A stretch of 64,000 bases of DNA. Origin: Salvelinus alpinus (lineage: Eukaryota; Chordata; Actinopteri; Salmoniformes; Salmonidae). The stretch lies in assembly GCF_045679555.1 (NCBI RefSeq), contig NC_092096.1:13912007-13976006 (forward strand), given 5' to 3'. Below, piece after piece: positions 34,294 through 46,733 of the stretch (positions are counted from its first letter, which is position 1; each line of letters opens with the position of its first letter). The position numbers and the translations under genes are program-made. Below the pieces are notes generated by a model. The model had not been told where the DNA came from and searched no databases. It saw nothing but the letters and a program-made list of their open reading frames with translations.

Positions 34294-37200
34294 GTGAGCA
34301 GAGGCATGAGCAGTGACTCATCTATACTAGCACGGACAGGTGAGCAGAGGAATGAGCAGTGACTCATCTATACTAGCACGGACAGGTGAGCAGAGGAATG
34401 AGCAGTGACCCATCTATACTAGCACGGACAGGTGAGCAGAGGCATGAGCAGTGACTCATCTATACTAGCACGGACAGGTGAGCAGAGGAATGAGCAGTGA
34501 CTCATCTATACTAGCACGGACAGGTGAGCAGAGGCATGAGCAGTGACTCATCTATACTAGCACGGACAGGTGAGCAGAGGAATGAGCACTGACTCATCTA
34601 TACTAGCACGGACAGGTGAGCAGAGGAATGAGCAGTGACTCATCTATACTAGCACGGACAGGTGAGCAGAGGCATGAGCAGTGACTCATCTATACTAGCA
34701 CGGACAGGTGAGCAGAGGCATGAGCAGTGACTCATCTATACTAGCACGGACAGGTGAGCAGAGGAATGAGCAGTGACTCATCTATACTAGCACGGACAGG
34801 TGAGCAGAGGCATGAGCAGTGACCCATCTATACTAGCACGGACAGGTGAGCAGAGGAATGAGCAGTGACTCATCTATACTAGCACGGACAGGTGAGCAGA
34901 GGAATGAGCAGTGACTCATCTATACTAGCACGGACAGGTGAGCAGAGGAATGAGCAGTGACTCATCTATACTAGCACGGACAGGTGAGCAGAGGAATGAG
35001 CAGTGACTCATCTATACTAGCACGGACAGGTGAGCAGAGGAATGAGCAGTGACTCATCTATACTAGCACGGACAGGTGAGCAGAGGCATGAGCAGTGACT
35101 CATCTATACTAGCACGGACAGGTGAGCAGAGGAATGAGCAGTGACTCATCTATACTAGCACGGACAGGTGAGCAGAGGAATGAGCAGTGACTCATCTATG
35201 CTAGCACGGACAGGTGAGCAGAGGAATGAGCAGTGACTCATCTATACTAGCACGGACAGGTGAGCAGAGGAATGAGCACTGACTCATCTATACTAGCACG
35301 GACAGGTGAGCAGAGGAATGAGCAGTGACTCATCTATACTAGCACGGACAGGTGAGCAGAGGAATGAGCAGTGACTCATCTATACTAGCACGGACAGGTG
35401 AGCAGAGGAATGAGCAGTGACTCATCTATACTAGCACGGACAGGTGAGCAGAGGCATGAGCAGTGACTCATCTATACTAGCACGGACAGGTGAGCAGAGG
35501 CATGAGCAGTGACTCATCTATACTAGCACGGACAGGTGAGCAGAGGAATGAGCAGTGACTCATCTATACTAGCACGGACAGGTGAGCAGAGGCATGAGCA
35601 GTGACTCATCTATACTAGCACGGACAGGTGAGCAGAGGAATGAGCAGTGACTCATCTATACTAGCACGGACAGGTGAGCAGAGGAATGAGCAGTGACTCA
35701 TCTATACTAGCACGGACAGGTGAGCAGAGGAATGAGCAGTGACTCATCTATACTAGCACGGACAGGTGAGCAGAGGAATGAGCAGTGACTCATCTATACT
35801 AGCACGGACAGGTGAGCAGAGGAATGAGCAGTGACTCATCTATACTAGCACGGACAGGTGAGCAGAGGATTGAGCAGTGACTCATCTATACTAGCACGGA
35901 CAGGTGAGCAGAGGAATGAGCAGTGACTCATCTATACTAGCACGGACAGGTGAGCAGAGGAATGAGCAGTGACTCATCTATACTAGCACGGACAGGTGAG
36001 CAGAGGAATGAGCAGTGACTCATCTATACTAGCACGGACAGGTGAGCAGAGGAATGAGCAGTGACTCATCTATACTAGCACGGACAGGTGAGCAGAGGAA
36101 TGAGCAGTGACTCATCTATACTAGCACGGACAGGTGAGCAGAGGAATGAGCAGTGACTCATCTATACTAGCACGGACAGGTGAGCAGAGGCATGAGCAGT
36201 GACTCATCTATACTAGCACGGACAGGTGAGCAGAGGAATGAGCAGTGACTCATCTATACTAGCACGGACAGGTGAGCAGAGGCATGAGCAGTGACTCATC
36301 TATACTAGCACGGACAGGTGAGCAGAGGAATGAGCAGTGACTCATCTATACTAGCACGGACAGGTGAGCAGAGGCATGAGCAGTGACTCATCTATACTAG
36401 CACGGACAGGTGAGCAGAGGAATGAGCAGTGACTCATCTATACTAGCACGGACAGGTGAGCAGAGGCATGAACAGTGACTCATCTATACTAGCACGGACA
36501 GGTGAGCAGAGGAATGAGCAGTGACTCATCTATACTAGCACGGACAGGTGAGCAGAGGAATGAGCAGTGACTCATCTATACTAGCACGGACAGGTGAGCA
36601 GAGGAATGAGCAGTGACTCATCTCTACTAGCACGGACAGGTGAGCAGAGGAATGAGCAGTGACTCATCTATACTAGCACGGACAGGTGAGCAGAGGAATG
36701 AGCAGTGACTCATCTATACTAGCACGGACAGGTGAGCAGAGGCATGAGCAGTGACTCATCTATACTAGCACGGACAGGTGAGCAGAGGAATGAGCAGTGA
36801 CTCATCTATACTAGCACGGACAGGTGAGCAGAGGAATGAGCAGTGACTCATCTATACTAGCACGGACAGGTGAGCAGAGGCATGAGCAGTGACTCATCTA
36901 TACTAGCACGGACAGGTGAGCAGAGGAATGAGCAGTGACTCATCTATACTAGCACGGACAGGTGAGCAGAGGCATGAGCAGTGACTCATCTATACTAGCA
37001 CGGACAGATGAGCAGAGGCATGAGCAGTGACTCATCTATACTAGCACGGACAGGTGAGCAGAGGAATGAGCAGTGACTCATCTATACTAGCACGGACAGG
37101 TGAGCAGAGGAATGAGCAGTGACTCATCTATACTAGCACGGACAGGTGAGCAGAGGCATGAGCAGTGACTCATCTATACTAGCACGGACAGGTGAGCAGA

Positions 37201-39893
37201 GGAATGAGCAGTGACTCATCTATATTAGCACGGACAGGTGAGCAGAGGCATGAGCAGTGACTCATCTATACTAGCACGGACAGGTGAGCAGAGGCATGAG
37301 CAGTGACTCATCTATACTAGCACGGACAGGTGAGCAGAGGCATGAGCAGTGACTCATCTATACTAGCACGGACAGGTGAGCGGAGGAATGAGCAGTGACT
37401 CATCTATACTAGCACGGACAGGTGAGCAGAGGCATGAGCAGTGACTCATCTATACTAGCACGGACAGGTGAGCAGAGGCATGAGCAGTGACTCATCTATA
37501 CTAGCACGGACAGGTAAGCAGAGGCATGAGCAGTGACTCATCTATCCTAGCACGGACAGGTGAGCAGAGGCATGAGCAGTGACTCATCTATACTAGCACG
37601 GACAGGTGAGCAGAGGCATGAGCAGTGACTCATCTATACTAGCACGGACAGGTGAGCAGAGGCATGAGCAGTGACTCATCTATACTAGCACGGACAGGTG
37701 AGCAGAGGCATGAGCAGTGACTCATCTATACTAGCACGGACAGGTGAGCAGAGGAATGAGCAGTGACTCATCTATACTAGCACGGACAGGTGAGCAGAGG
37801 AATGAGCAGTGACTCATCTATACTAGCACGGACAGGTGAGCAGAGGAATGAGCAGTGACTCATCTATACTAGCACGGACAGGTGAGCAGAGGAATGAGCA
37901 GTGACTCATCTATACTAGCACGGACAGGTGAGCAGAGGAATGAGCAGTGACTCATCTATACTAGCACGGACAGGTGAGCAGAGGAATGAGCAGTGACTCA
38001 TCTATACTAGCACGGACAGGTGAGCAGAGGAATGAGCAGTGACTCATCTATACTAGCACGGACAGGTGAGCAGAGGAATGAGCAGTGACTCATCTATACT
38101 AGCACGGACAGGTGAGCAGAGGCATGAGCAGTGACTCATCTATACTAGCACGGACAGGTGAGCAGAGGAATGAGCAGTGACTCATATATACTAGCACGGA
38201 CAGGTGAGCAGAGGAATGAGCAGTGACTCATCTATACTAGCACGGACAGGTGAGCAGAGGAATGAGCAGTGACTCATCTATACTAGCACGGACAGGTGAG
38301 CAGAGGCATGAGCAGTGACTCATCTATACTAGCACGGACAGGTGAGCAGAGGCATGAGCAGTGACTCATCTATACTAGCACGGACAGGTGAGCAGAGGCA
38401 TGAGCAGTGACTCATCTATACTAGCACGGACAGGTGAGCAGAGGCATGAGCAGTGACTCATCTATACTAGCACGGACAGGTGAGCAGAGGCATGAGCAGT
38501 GACTCATCTATACTAGCACGGACAGGTGAGCAGAGGCATGAGCAGTGACTCATCTATACTAGCACGGACAGGTGAGCAGAGGCATGAGCAGTGACTCATC
38601 TATACTAGCACGGACAGGTGAGCAGAGGCATGAGCAGTGACTCATCTATACTAGCACGGACAGGTGAGCAGAGGCATGAGCAGTGACTCATCTATACTAG
38701 CACGGACAGGTGAGCAGAGGCATGAGCAGTGACTCATCTATACTAGCACGGACAGGTGAGCAGAGGAATGAGCAGTGACTCATCTATACTAGCACGGACA
38801 GGTGAGCAGAGGCATGAGCAGTGACTCATCTATACTAGCACGGACAGGTGAGCAGAGGCATGAGCAGTGACTCATCTATACTAGCACGGACAGGTGAGCA
38901 GAGGAATGAGCAGTGACTCATCTATACTAGCACGGACAGGTGAGCAGAGGCATGAGCAGTGACTCATCTATACTAGCACGGACAGGTGAGCAGAGGAAGG
39001 AGCAGTGACTCATCTATACTAGCACGGACAGGTGAGCAGAGGAATGAGCAGTGACTCATCTATGCTAGCACGGACAGGTGAGCAGAGGAATGAGCAGTGA
39101 CTCATCTATACTAGCACGGACAGGTGAGCAGAGGAATGAGCAGTGACTCATCTATACTAGCACGGACAGGTGAGCAGAGGAATGAGCAGTGACTCATCTA
39201 TACTAGCACGGACAGGTGAGCAGAGGCATGAGCAGTGACTCATCTATACTAGCACGGACAGGTGAGCAGAGGCATGAGCAGTGACTCATCTATACTAGCA
39301 CGGACAGGTGAGCAGAGGCATGAGCAGTGACTCATCTATACTGGCACGGACAGGTGAGCAGAGGCATGAGCAGTGACTCATCTATACTGGCACGGACAGG
39401 TGAGCAGAGGCATGAGCAGTGACTCATCTATACTGGCACGGACAGATGAGCAGAGGCATGAGCAGTGACTCATCTATACTAGCACGGACAGGTGAGCAGA
39501 GGCATGAGCAGTGACTCATATATACTAGCACGGACAGGTGAGCAGAGGCATGAGCAGTGACTCATATATACTAGCACGGACAGGTGAGCAGAGGCATGAG
39601 CAGTGACTCATCTATCCTAGCACGGACAGGTGAGCAGAGGAATGAGCAGTGACTCATATATACTAGCACGGACAGGTGAGCAGAGGCATGAGCAGTGACT
39701 CATCTATCCTAGCACGGACAGGTGAGCAGAGGAATGAGCAGTGACTCATATATACTAGCACGGACAGGTGAGCAGAGGCATGAGCAGTGACTCATCTATG
39801 CTAGCACGGACAGGTGAGCAGAGGAATGAGCAGTGACTCATCTATACTAGCACAGACAGGTGAGCAGAGGCATGAGCAGTGACTCATATATAT
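34294..39893 (+). repeat. 46-bp minisatellite made of exon 11 end plus its 5' splice site, about 121 copies
   Basis: It begins exactly at the exon 11 donor. The 46-bp unit opens gtgagcagaggaatgagcag and closes ctagcacggacag; the last 38 bases equal the end of exon 11. From the real GT at 34294 to the last one at 39860 is 5,566 bp, exactly 121 units, so there is no net length change. Almost all copies keep CAG/GTGAGC (rare: cagatgagc near 37010 and 39444, caggtaagc near 37513). A common variant is aatgag/catgag. Read in the exon frame, the first unit already gives a stop. Confidence 0.98.
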
Positions 39894-39894
39894 A

Positions 39895-40214
39895 CACTTC
39901 AAACTCCAAGCTAAATCAAGCACACCTCAAACTCCAAGCTAAATCAAGCACACCTCAAACTCCAAGCTAAATCAAGCACACCTCAAACTCCAAGCTAAAT
40001 CAAGCACACCTCAAACTCCAAGCTAAATCAAGCACACCTCAAACTCCAAGCTAAATCAAGCACACCTCAAACTCCAAGCTAAATCAAGCACACCTCAAAC
40101 TCCAAGCTAAATCAAGCACACCTCAAACTCCAAGCTAAATCAAGCACACCTCAAACTCCAAGCTAAATCAAGCACACCTCAAACTCCAAGCTAAATCAAG
40201 CACACCTCAAACTC
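39895..40214. repeat. 28-bp minisatellite, about 11 copies
   Basis: The unit is tcaaactccaagctaaatca plus agcacacc, with almost no differences between copies. It directly follows the 46-bp array. Confidence 0.96.
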
Positions 40215-40264
40215 TGTTTGCGTTGACATGTATTTCACCCAGGAGTAATGTATGAATATTAGTA

Positions 40265-40365
40265 TTTGTATTTATTAAGGATCCCCAATAGTTCCTGCCA
40301 AGGCAGCAGCTACTCTTCCTGGGGTTTATTATGGATCCCCATTAGTTCCTGTCAAGGCATCATTC
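40265..40365. repeat. Fragment of salmonid dispersed repeat
   Basis: Two partial copies around aaggatccccaatagttcct and tggatccccattagttcctg, with cagcagctactcttcctggg between. The same core occurs at about 9820. Class unknown. Confidence 0.55.
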
Positions 40366-40796
40366 ATCCAGCTGAATGTGAAAGCTAATCGCTGTACATT
40401 TGTTTATGGGACATAGGCTGTTTTCACAACATATATTGTGTCTAACAAGCCAATTGTCTGCTACAACTTTAGATGAACATACAAGTCATTCTAAAAACCA
40501 GAAGTGTCAGACAGGGTAACACCCCACAGCATCTGAAGTGGTGCATCTGTCTGTCAATGACAATCTCTTCTTTCACAGCGCCGCTGTCATTATTACCATC
40601 TAAATGCAAATGAGTGTAACGCCTTGAGGTTTTCCCCACTGAGCCAGTGGTTTCTGTTAATGTGTCTCTGGTGTTATTGTTGTTTCCATCAGGAGTGTGA
40701 CACAAAAAGACTTGGTGTTGAGCAGAATCAACAGCCTCTGCATCATCAAGACAGTTGCTTTGTGAGAAGGTGTTAAAGTCCACAGTCAGCCATTGT

Positions 40797-42254
40797 TACA
40801 GTGCTTTCGGAAATGTATTCAGACTCCTTGACTTTTTCCACATTTTGTTACGTTACAGCCTTATTATTTTTTTATTTTGTTTAAATGTCCTCATCAATCT
40901 ACACACAATACCCCATAATGGCATCACAACACCCCATAATGACATCACAATACCCCATAATGGCATCACAATACCCCATAATGACATCACAATACCCCAT
41001 AATGACAAAGCAAAAACAGGTTTTTAGGCATTTTTGCACATTTATTAAAAAGAAAAAACTGAAATATCAAATTTACATAAGTATTCAGACCCTTTACTCA
41101 GTACTTTGTTGAAGCACCTTTGACAGCGATTACAGCCTCAAGTCTTCTTGGGTATGACGCTACAAGCTTGGCACACCTGTATTTGGAGAGTTTCCCCCAT
41201 TCTTCTCTGCAGATCCTCTCAAGCTCTGTCAGGTTGGATGGGAGCATCGCTGCACAGCTATTTTCAGGTCTCTCCAGAGATTTTCGCTTGGGTTCAAGTC
41301 CTGGCTCTGGCTGGGCCGCTCAAGCACATTCAGAGACTTATCCCGAAGCCACTCCTGCGTTGTCTTGGCTGTGTGGTTAGGGTCATTGTCCTGTTGGAAG
41401 GTGAACCTTCGCCCCAGTCTGAGGTCCTGTGCGCTCTGGAGCAGGTTTTCATCAAGGATCTCTCTGCACTTTGCTCCGTTCATCTTTGCCGTCGATCCTG
41501 ACTAGTCTCCCAGTCCCTGCCGCTGAAAAACATCCCCACAGCATGATGCTGCCACCAATATGCTTCACCGTAGGGATGGTTCCAGGTTTCCTCCAGACAT
41601 GATGCTTGGCATTCAGGCCAAAGTGTTCAATCTTGGTTTCATCAGACCTGAGAATTTTGTTTCTCATGGTCTGAAAGTCTTTAGGTGTCTTTTGGCGAAC
41701 TCCCAGTCTGGTACCTTTCACTGATGAGTAGCTTCCGTCTGACCATTCTACCCTAAAGGCCTGATTGGTGGAGTGCTGCAGAGACGGTTGTCTTTCTGGA
41801 AGTTTCTCCCATCTCCACAGAGGAACTCTGGAGCTCTTTGAGAGTGACCTTCGGGTTCTTGGTCACCTCCACTTCCCGGACAATTTCTTCGACCTCGTGG
41901 CTTGGTTTTTGCTCTGACATGCACTGTCAACTGTGGGACCTTATATAGACAAGTGTGTCCCTTTCCAAATCATGGACTCCAATCAAGTTGTAGAAACATC
42001 TCAAGGATGATCGACGGGAACAAGATGCACCTGATCTCAATTTCCAGTCTCAAAGAAAAAGGGTCTGAATACTTATGTAAATAAGGTATTTCTGTTTATT
42101 TGTTTATTACAAATTTGCTAAAATTTTGTCATTATGGTGTATTGTGTGTAGATTGATGAGGATCATTTTTATTTAATCCATTTTAGAATAAGGCTGTAAT
42201 GTAACAAAATGTGGACAAAGTCAACGTGTCTGAATACTTTCCGAATGTGCTGTA
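40797..42254 (-). mobile_element. Tc1/mariner-like transposon, reverse orientation
   Basis: Ends tacagtgctttcggaaatgt and ...ctgaatactttccgaatgtgctgta are inverted relatives with TA flanks. The transposase lies on the reverse strand (about 41100-41930). The 20-bp ccataatgacatcacaata motif is again expanded at one end (about 40908-41005). It is the best-preserved of the three copies but still broken. Confidence 0.94.
41100..41930 (-). pseudogene. Tc1 transposase pseudogene
   Basis: Reverse-strand fragments in two frames. 41721-41452 holds MRNKILRSDETKIEHFGLNA and the glycine-rich [20 protein letters not shown]. 41483-41229 holds [40 protein letters not shown] and [13 protein letters not shown]. 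All three DDE-type acidic residues can be seen (SDET, QDND, SENLW), but frame breaks separate them and part of the N-terminal DNA-binding region is missing. Confidence 0.9.
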
Positions 42255-42475
42255 TGTACCAGATGAAAGGTACCAGTGGCTTGGCATTAGACCCAAGAGA
42301 GAACAGGAGCCATGTCCCAGTGAGACACAGTGCCGGGTACTGCTGCTCCGTGTAGATAGGACACGGTACTGTATGTACCAGATGAAAGGTACCAGTGGCT
42401 TGGCATTAGACCCAAGAGAGAACAGGAGCCATGTCCCACTGAGACACGGTGCCGGGTACTGCTGGTCCGTGTAGA
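42236..42475. repeat. Tandem duplication of about 120 bp
   Basis: Two copies of a segment with tgtatgtaccagatgaaagg and gagaacaggagccatgtccc, the first starting in the last bases of the Tc1 copy. Few differences. Confidence 0.85.
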
Positions 42476-42576
42476 TAGAAACAGAAAAGTATTTTGGCTA
42501 AAACACGGGGGGTAAATCGTCAGTGGAAACTCACCACTGGTCAATTGGTTGTATTTGTTAATTTCTTATTGCAGAG

Positions 42577-45500
42577 ATCAAATCAAATCAAATCACATTT
42601 TATTAGTCACATACACATGGTTAGCAGATGTTAATGCGAGTGTAGCGAAATGCTTGTGCTTCTAGTTCCGACAATGCAGTAATAACCAACAAGTAATCTA
42701 ACCTAACAATTCCACAACTACTACCTTATACACGCACACAAGTGTAAAGGGATGAAGAATATGTACATAAAGATATATGAATGAGTGGTGGTACAGAACG
42801 GCATGGCAAGATGCAGTAGATGGTATAGAGTACGGTATATACATATGAGATGGGTAATGTAGGGTATGTAAACATTATATTAAGTGGCATAGTTTAAAGT
42901 GGCTAGTGGTACATGTATTACATAAAGATGGCAAGATGCAGTAGATGATATAGAGTACAGTATATACATATGAGATGGGTAATGTAGGGTATGTAAACAT
43001 TATATTAAGTGGCATTGTTTAAAGTGGCTAGTGGTACATTTTTACATAATTTCCATCAATTCCCATTTTTAAAGTGGCTGGAGTTGAGTCAGTATGTTGG
43101 CAGCGGCCGCTAAATGTTAGTGGTGGTTTTCAGTCTCTCGGTCCCTGCTTTGATGCACCTGTACTGACCTCGCCTTCTGGATGATAGCGGGGTGAACAGG
43201 CAGTGGCTTGGGTGGTTGTTGTCCTTGATGATCTTTATGGCCTTCCTGTGACATCGGGTGGTGTAGGTGTCCTGGAGGGCAGGTAGTTTGCCCCCGGTGA
43301 TGCGTTCTGCAGACCTCACTACCCTCTGGAGAGCCTTACGGTTGTGGGCGGAGCAGTTGCCGTACCAGGCGGTGATACAGCCCGACAGGATGCTCTCGAT
43401 TGTGCATCTGTAGAAGTTTGTGAGTGCTTTTGGTGACAAGCCGAATTTCTTCAGCCTCCTGAGGTTGAAGAGGCGCTGCTGCGCCTTCTTCACAACGCTG
43501 TCTGTGTGGGTGGACCAATTCAGTTTGTCCGTGATGTGTACACCGAGGAACTTAAAACTTTCCACCTTCTCCACTACTGACCCGTCGATGTGGATAGGGG
43601 GGTGCTCCCTCTGCTGTTTCCTGAAGTCCACAATCATCTCCTTTGTTTTGTTGACGTTGAGTGTGAGGTTATTTTCCTGACACCACACTCCGAGGGCCCT
43701 CACCTCCTCCCTGTAGGCCGTCTCGTCGTTGTTGGTAATCAAGCCTACCACTGTAGTGTCATCCGCAAACTTGATGATTGAGTTGGAGGCGTGCATGGCC
43801 ACGCAGTCGTGGGTGAACAGGGAGTACAGGAGAGGGCTCAGAACGCACCCTTGTGGGGCCCCAGTGTTGAGGATCAGCGGGGTGGAGATGTTGTTACCTA
43901 CCCTCACCACCTGGGGGCGGCCCGTCAGGAAGTCCAGGACCCAGTTGCACAGGGCGGGGTCGAGACCCAGGGTCTCGAGCTTGATGACGAGTTTGGAGGG
44001 TACTATGGTGTTAAATGCTGAGCTGTAATCGATGAACAGCATTCTCACATGGGTATTCCTCTTGTCCAGATGGGTTAGGGCAGTGTGCAGTGTGGTTGCG
44101 ATTGCGTCGTCTGTGGACCTATTGGGTCGGTAAGCAAATTGGAGTGGGTCTAGGGTGTCCGGTAGGGTGGAGGTGATATGGTCCTTGACTAGTCTCTCAA
44201 AGCACTTCATGATGACGGAAGTGAGTGCTACGGGGCGGTAGTCGTTTAGCTCAGTTACCTTAGCTTTCTTGGGAACAGGAACAATGGTGGCCCTCTTGAA
44301 GCATGTGGGAACAGCAGACTGGGATAAGGATTGATTGAATATGTCCGTAAACACACCAGCCAGCTGGTCTGCGCATGCTCTGAGGACGCGGCTGGGAATG
44401 CCGTCTGGGCCTGCAGCCTTGCGAGGGTTAACACGTTTAAATGTTTTACTCACCTCGGCTGCAGTGAAGGAGAGCCCGCAGGTTTTGGTAGGGGGCCGTG
44501 TCAGTGGCACTGTATTGTCCTCAAAGCGGGCAAAAAAGTTGTTTAGCCTGTCTGGGAGCAAGACATCCTGGTCCGCGACGGGGCTGGTTTTCTTTTTGTA
44601 ATCCGTGATTGACTGTAGACCCTGCCACATACCTCTTGTGTCTGAGCTGTTGAATTGCGACTCGATTTTGTCTCTGTACTGGGACTTAGCCTGTTTGATT
44701 GCCTTGCGGAGAGAATAGCTACACTGTTTGTATTCGGTCATGCTTCCGGTCACCTTGCCCTGGTTAAAAGCAGTGGTTCGCGCTTTCAGTTTCACGCGAA
44801 TGCTGCCGTCAATCCACGGTTTCTGGTTTGGGAATGTTTTAATCGTTGCTGTGGGTACGACATCGTCAATGCACTTCCTAATGAACTCGCTCACCGAATC
44901 AGCATATTCGTCAATATTGTTGTTGGACGCAATGCGGAACATATTCCAATCCGCGTGATCGAAGCAGTCTTGAAGCGTGGATTCAGATTGGTCGGACCAG
45001 CGTTGAACAGACCTGAGCGCGGGAGCTTGTTGTTTTAGTTTCTGTTTGTAGGCTGGAATCAACAAAATGGAGTCGTGGTCAGCTTTTCCGAAAGGGGGGC
45101 GGGGGAGGGCCTTATATGCGTCGCGGAAATTAGTATAACAATGATCTAGGGTTTTTCCAGCCCTGGTAGCACAATCGATATGCTGATAGAATTTAGGGAG
45201 TTTTGTTTTTAGATTAGCCTTGTTAAAATCCCCAGCTACGATGAATGCAGCCTCAGGGTGTGTGGTTTCCAGTTTACAAAGAGTCAGATAAAGTTCGTTC
45301 AGGGCCATCGATGTGTCTGCTTGGGGGGGAATATATACGGCTGTGATTATGATTGAAGAGAATTCCCTTGGTAGATAATGCGGTCGACATTTGATTGTGA
45401 GGAGTTCTAGATCAGGTGAACAGAATGACTTGAGTTCCTGTGTGTTGTTATGATGATCACACCACGTCTCGTTAATCATAAGGCATACCCCCCCGCCCCT

Positions 45501-46040
45501 CTTCTTACCAGAAAGATGTTTGTTTCTGTCGGCGCGATGCATGAAGAAACCAGCTGGCTGCACCGACTCCGTTAGCGTCTCTTGAGTTAGCCATGTTTCC
45601 GTGAAGCAGAGCACGTTGCAATCCCTGATGTCTCTCTGGAATGCTACCCGTGCTCGGATTTCATCAACCTTATTGTCAAGAGACTGGACATTGGCGAGTA
45701 GTATGCTAGGGAGTGGAGCGCGATGTGCCCGTCTCCGAAGCCTGACCACGAGACCGCCTCGTTTGCCCCTTTTACGGCGTCGCACAGGGTCGCCGGCTGG
45801 GATCAGATCCATTGTATTGGGTGGAAGGCAAAACACTGGATCCGTTTCGGGAAAGTCATATTCCTGGTAGGAACGATGATGAGTTGACGTTAATCGTATA
45901 TTCAGTAGTTCCTCCCGACTGTATGTAATGAAACCTAAGATTACCTGGGGTACCGATTTAAGAAATAACACATAAAAAAACAAAATACTGCATATTTTCC
46001 AAGGAACGCGAAGCGAGGCGGCCATCTCTTTTCGGCGCCG
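42577..46040 (-). mobile_element. Nearly full-length L2-clade LINE (RSg-1-like)
   Basis: On the reverse strand it runs from ccggcgccgaaaagagatgg at about 46040, through one long open reading frame, to a 3' untranslated region ending in (ttgat)n-type repeats at 42577-42597. The 3' region (gttagcagatgttaatgcga, gtgtagcgaaatgcttgtgc) is a familiar salmonid LINE tail. A segment of about 110 bp in the 3' region is duplicated (42802-42913 and 42928-43036). The reading frame is uninterrupted, which suggests a young insertion. It lies in the intron between FN3 exons 11 and 12, antisense to ptprb. Confidence 0.93.
43110..46025 (-). CDS. LINE ORF: AP endonuclease plus reverse transcriptase
   Basis: 971 residues from the MAASLRVPWK start. 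I chose this start because it follows the short LINE 5' leader; an in-frame ATG further upstream lies in flanking DNA. The N-terminal part is an APE-type endonuclease: LLANVQSLDNK, CFTETWLT, AGDFNKANL and KADHDSILL. The middle is reverse transcriptase: FAYRPNRSTDDA, MLFIDYSSAFNTIVP, TGAPQGCVLSPLLYSLF, and the catalytic FADD in IIKFADDTTVV. The C-terminal part has LSGCITAWYGNCSAHNRKAL, typical of fish L2-type elements. No RNase H domain seen. It is intact by eye, so it could encode a target-primed reverse transcription enzyme. No separate ORF1 is visible. Confidence 0.95.
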   Translation of the reverse strand: MAASLRVPWKICSILFFYVLFLKSVPQVILGFITYSREELLNIRLTSTHHRSYQEYDFPETDPVFCLPPNTMDLIPAGDPVRRRKRGKRGGLVVRLRRRAHRAPLPSILLANVQSLDNKVDEIRARVAFQRDIRDCNVLCFTETWLTQETLTESVQPAGFFMHRADRNKHLSGKKRGGGVCLMINETWCDHHNNTQELKSFCSPDLELLTIKCRPHYLPREFSSIIITAVYIPPQADTSMALNELYLTLCKLETTHPEAAFIVAGDFNKANLKTKLPKFYQHIDCATRAGKTLDHCYTNFRDAYKALPRPPFGKADHDSILLIPAYKQKLKQQAPALRSVQRWSDQSESTLQDCFDHADWNMFRIASNNNIDEYADSVSEFIRKCIDDVVPTATIKTFPNQKPWIDGSIRVKLKARTTAFNQGKVTGSMTEYKQCSYSLRKAIKQAKSQYRDKIESQFNSSDTRGMWQGLQSITDYKKKTSPVADQDVLLPDRLNNFFARFEDNTVPLTRPPTKTCGLSFTAAEVSKTFKRVNPRKAAGPDGIPSRVLRACADQLAGVFTDIFNQSLSQSAVPTCFKRATIVPVPKKAKVTELNDYRPVALTSVIMKCFERLVKDHITSTLPDTLDPLQFAYRPNRSTDDAIATTLHTALTHLDKRNTHVRMLFIDYSSAFNTIVPSKLVIKLETLGLDPALCNWVLDFLTGRPQVVRVGNNISTPLILNTGAPQGCVLSPLLYSLFTHDCVAMHASNSIIKFADDTTVVGLITNNDETAYREEVRALGVWCQENNLTLNVNKTKEMIVDFRKQQREHPPIHIDGSVVEKVESFKFLGVHITDKLNWSTHTDSVVKKAQQRLFNLRRLKKFGLSPKALTNFYRCTIESILSGCITAWYGNCSAHNRKALQRVVRSAERITGGKLPALQDTYTTRCHRKAIKIIKDNNHPSHCLFTPLSSRRRGQYRCIKAGTERLKTTTNI

Positions 46041-46733
46041 GAAGTAGAATGATGTGTGGTAGCTCTCTGTTGGGCCTGATGGAGACTCTGATGTGAATAT
46101 TAAGATACAGCTCTGCAGAAGTGACTCATTTATCAATGTCATGTGTTGATGGATGTAATTCAAGCAGTTTGTGGTCTTTGAGGTGGGACACAGTCTGGGG
46201 AAATCAGTGATTTAATAATGTCATTAAATTCCCTGCTTGCTAATCTTTTTGTTTTGTCAACAATGTGAATGTCAAAATGACTTTTCTCCCAACGGGATTC
46301 ATATGTGAATGACTGTGACTTTTACACAGTCTGACTTCTGACCTCTCAGCTCACTTCTTATCATTTGAACTTCATCTCGACAACCCAGAAGTAAAATCTC
46401 ACGTAATTTGGTCAGATGCTAATCTCCAGGAGAGATTAGAACGTCGTTGGTCTGACAGACATTTGAGTGATGAAACATGATGAAGAACTTCTCTCATCAG
46501 ATCAATGTTAGATGTCCAGATGGATGTCTACATGCCAGATACACAACCCTGTTCAGAATCTCTGCCTTTCCTCTTGATAATACAACAGAACTAACTCTAT
46601 CGCCCTGTTCTCTCTCTTCTCCCCCAAACCCCTGTTCTCTCTCTTCTCCCCCTTAACCATCCCCCCAAACCCCTGTTCTCTCTCTTCCATCCCTCACCCC
46701 CAGATAACCCTCTCTACCCTCTTCTCCCCCCAG

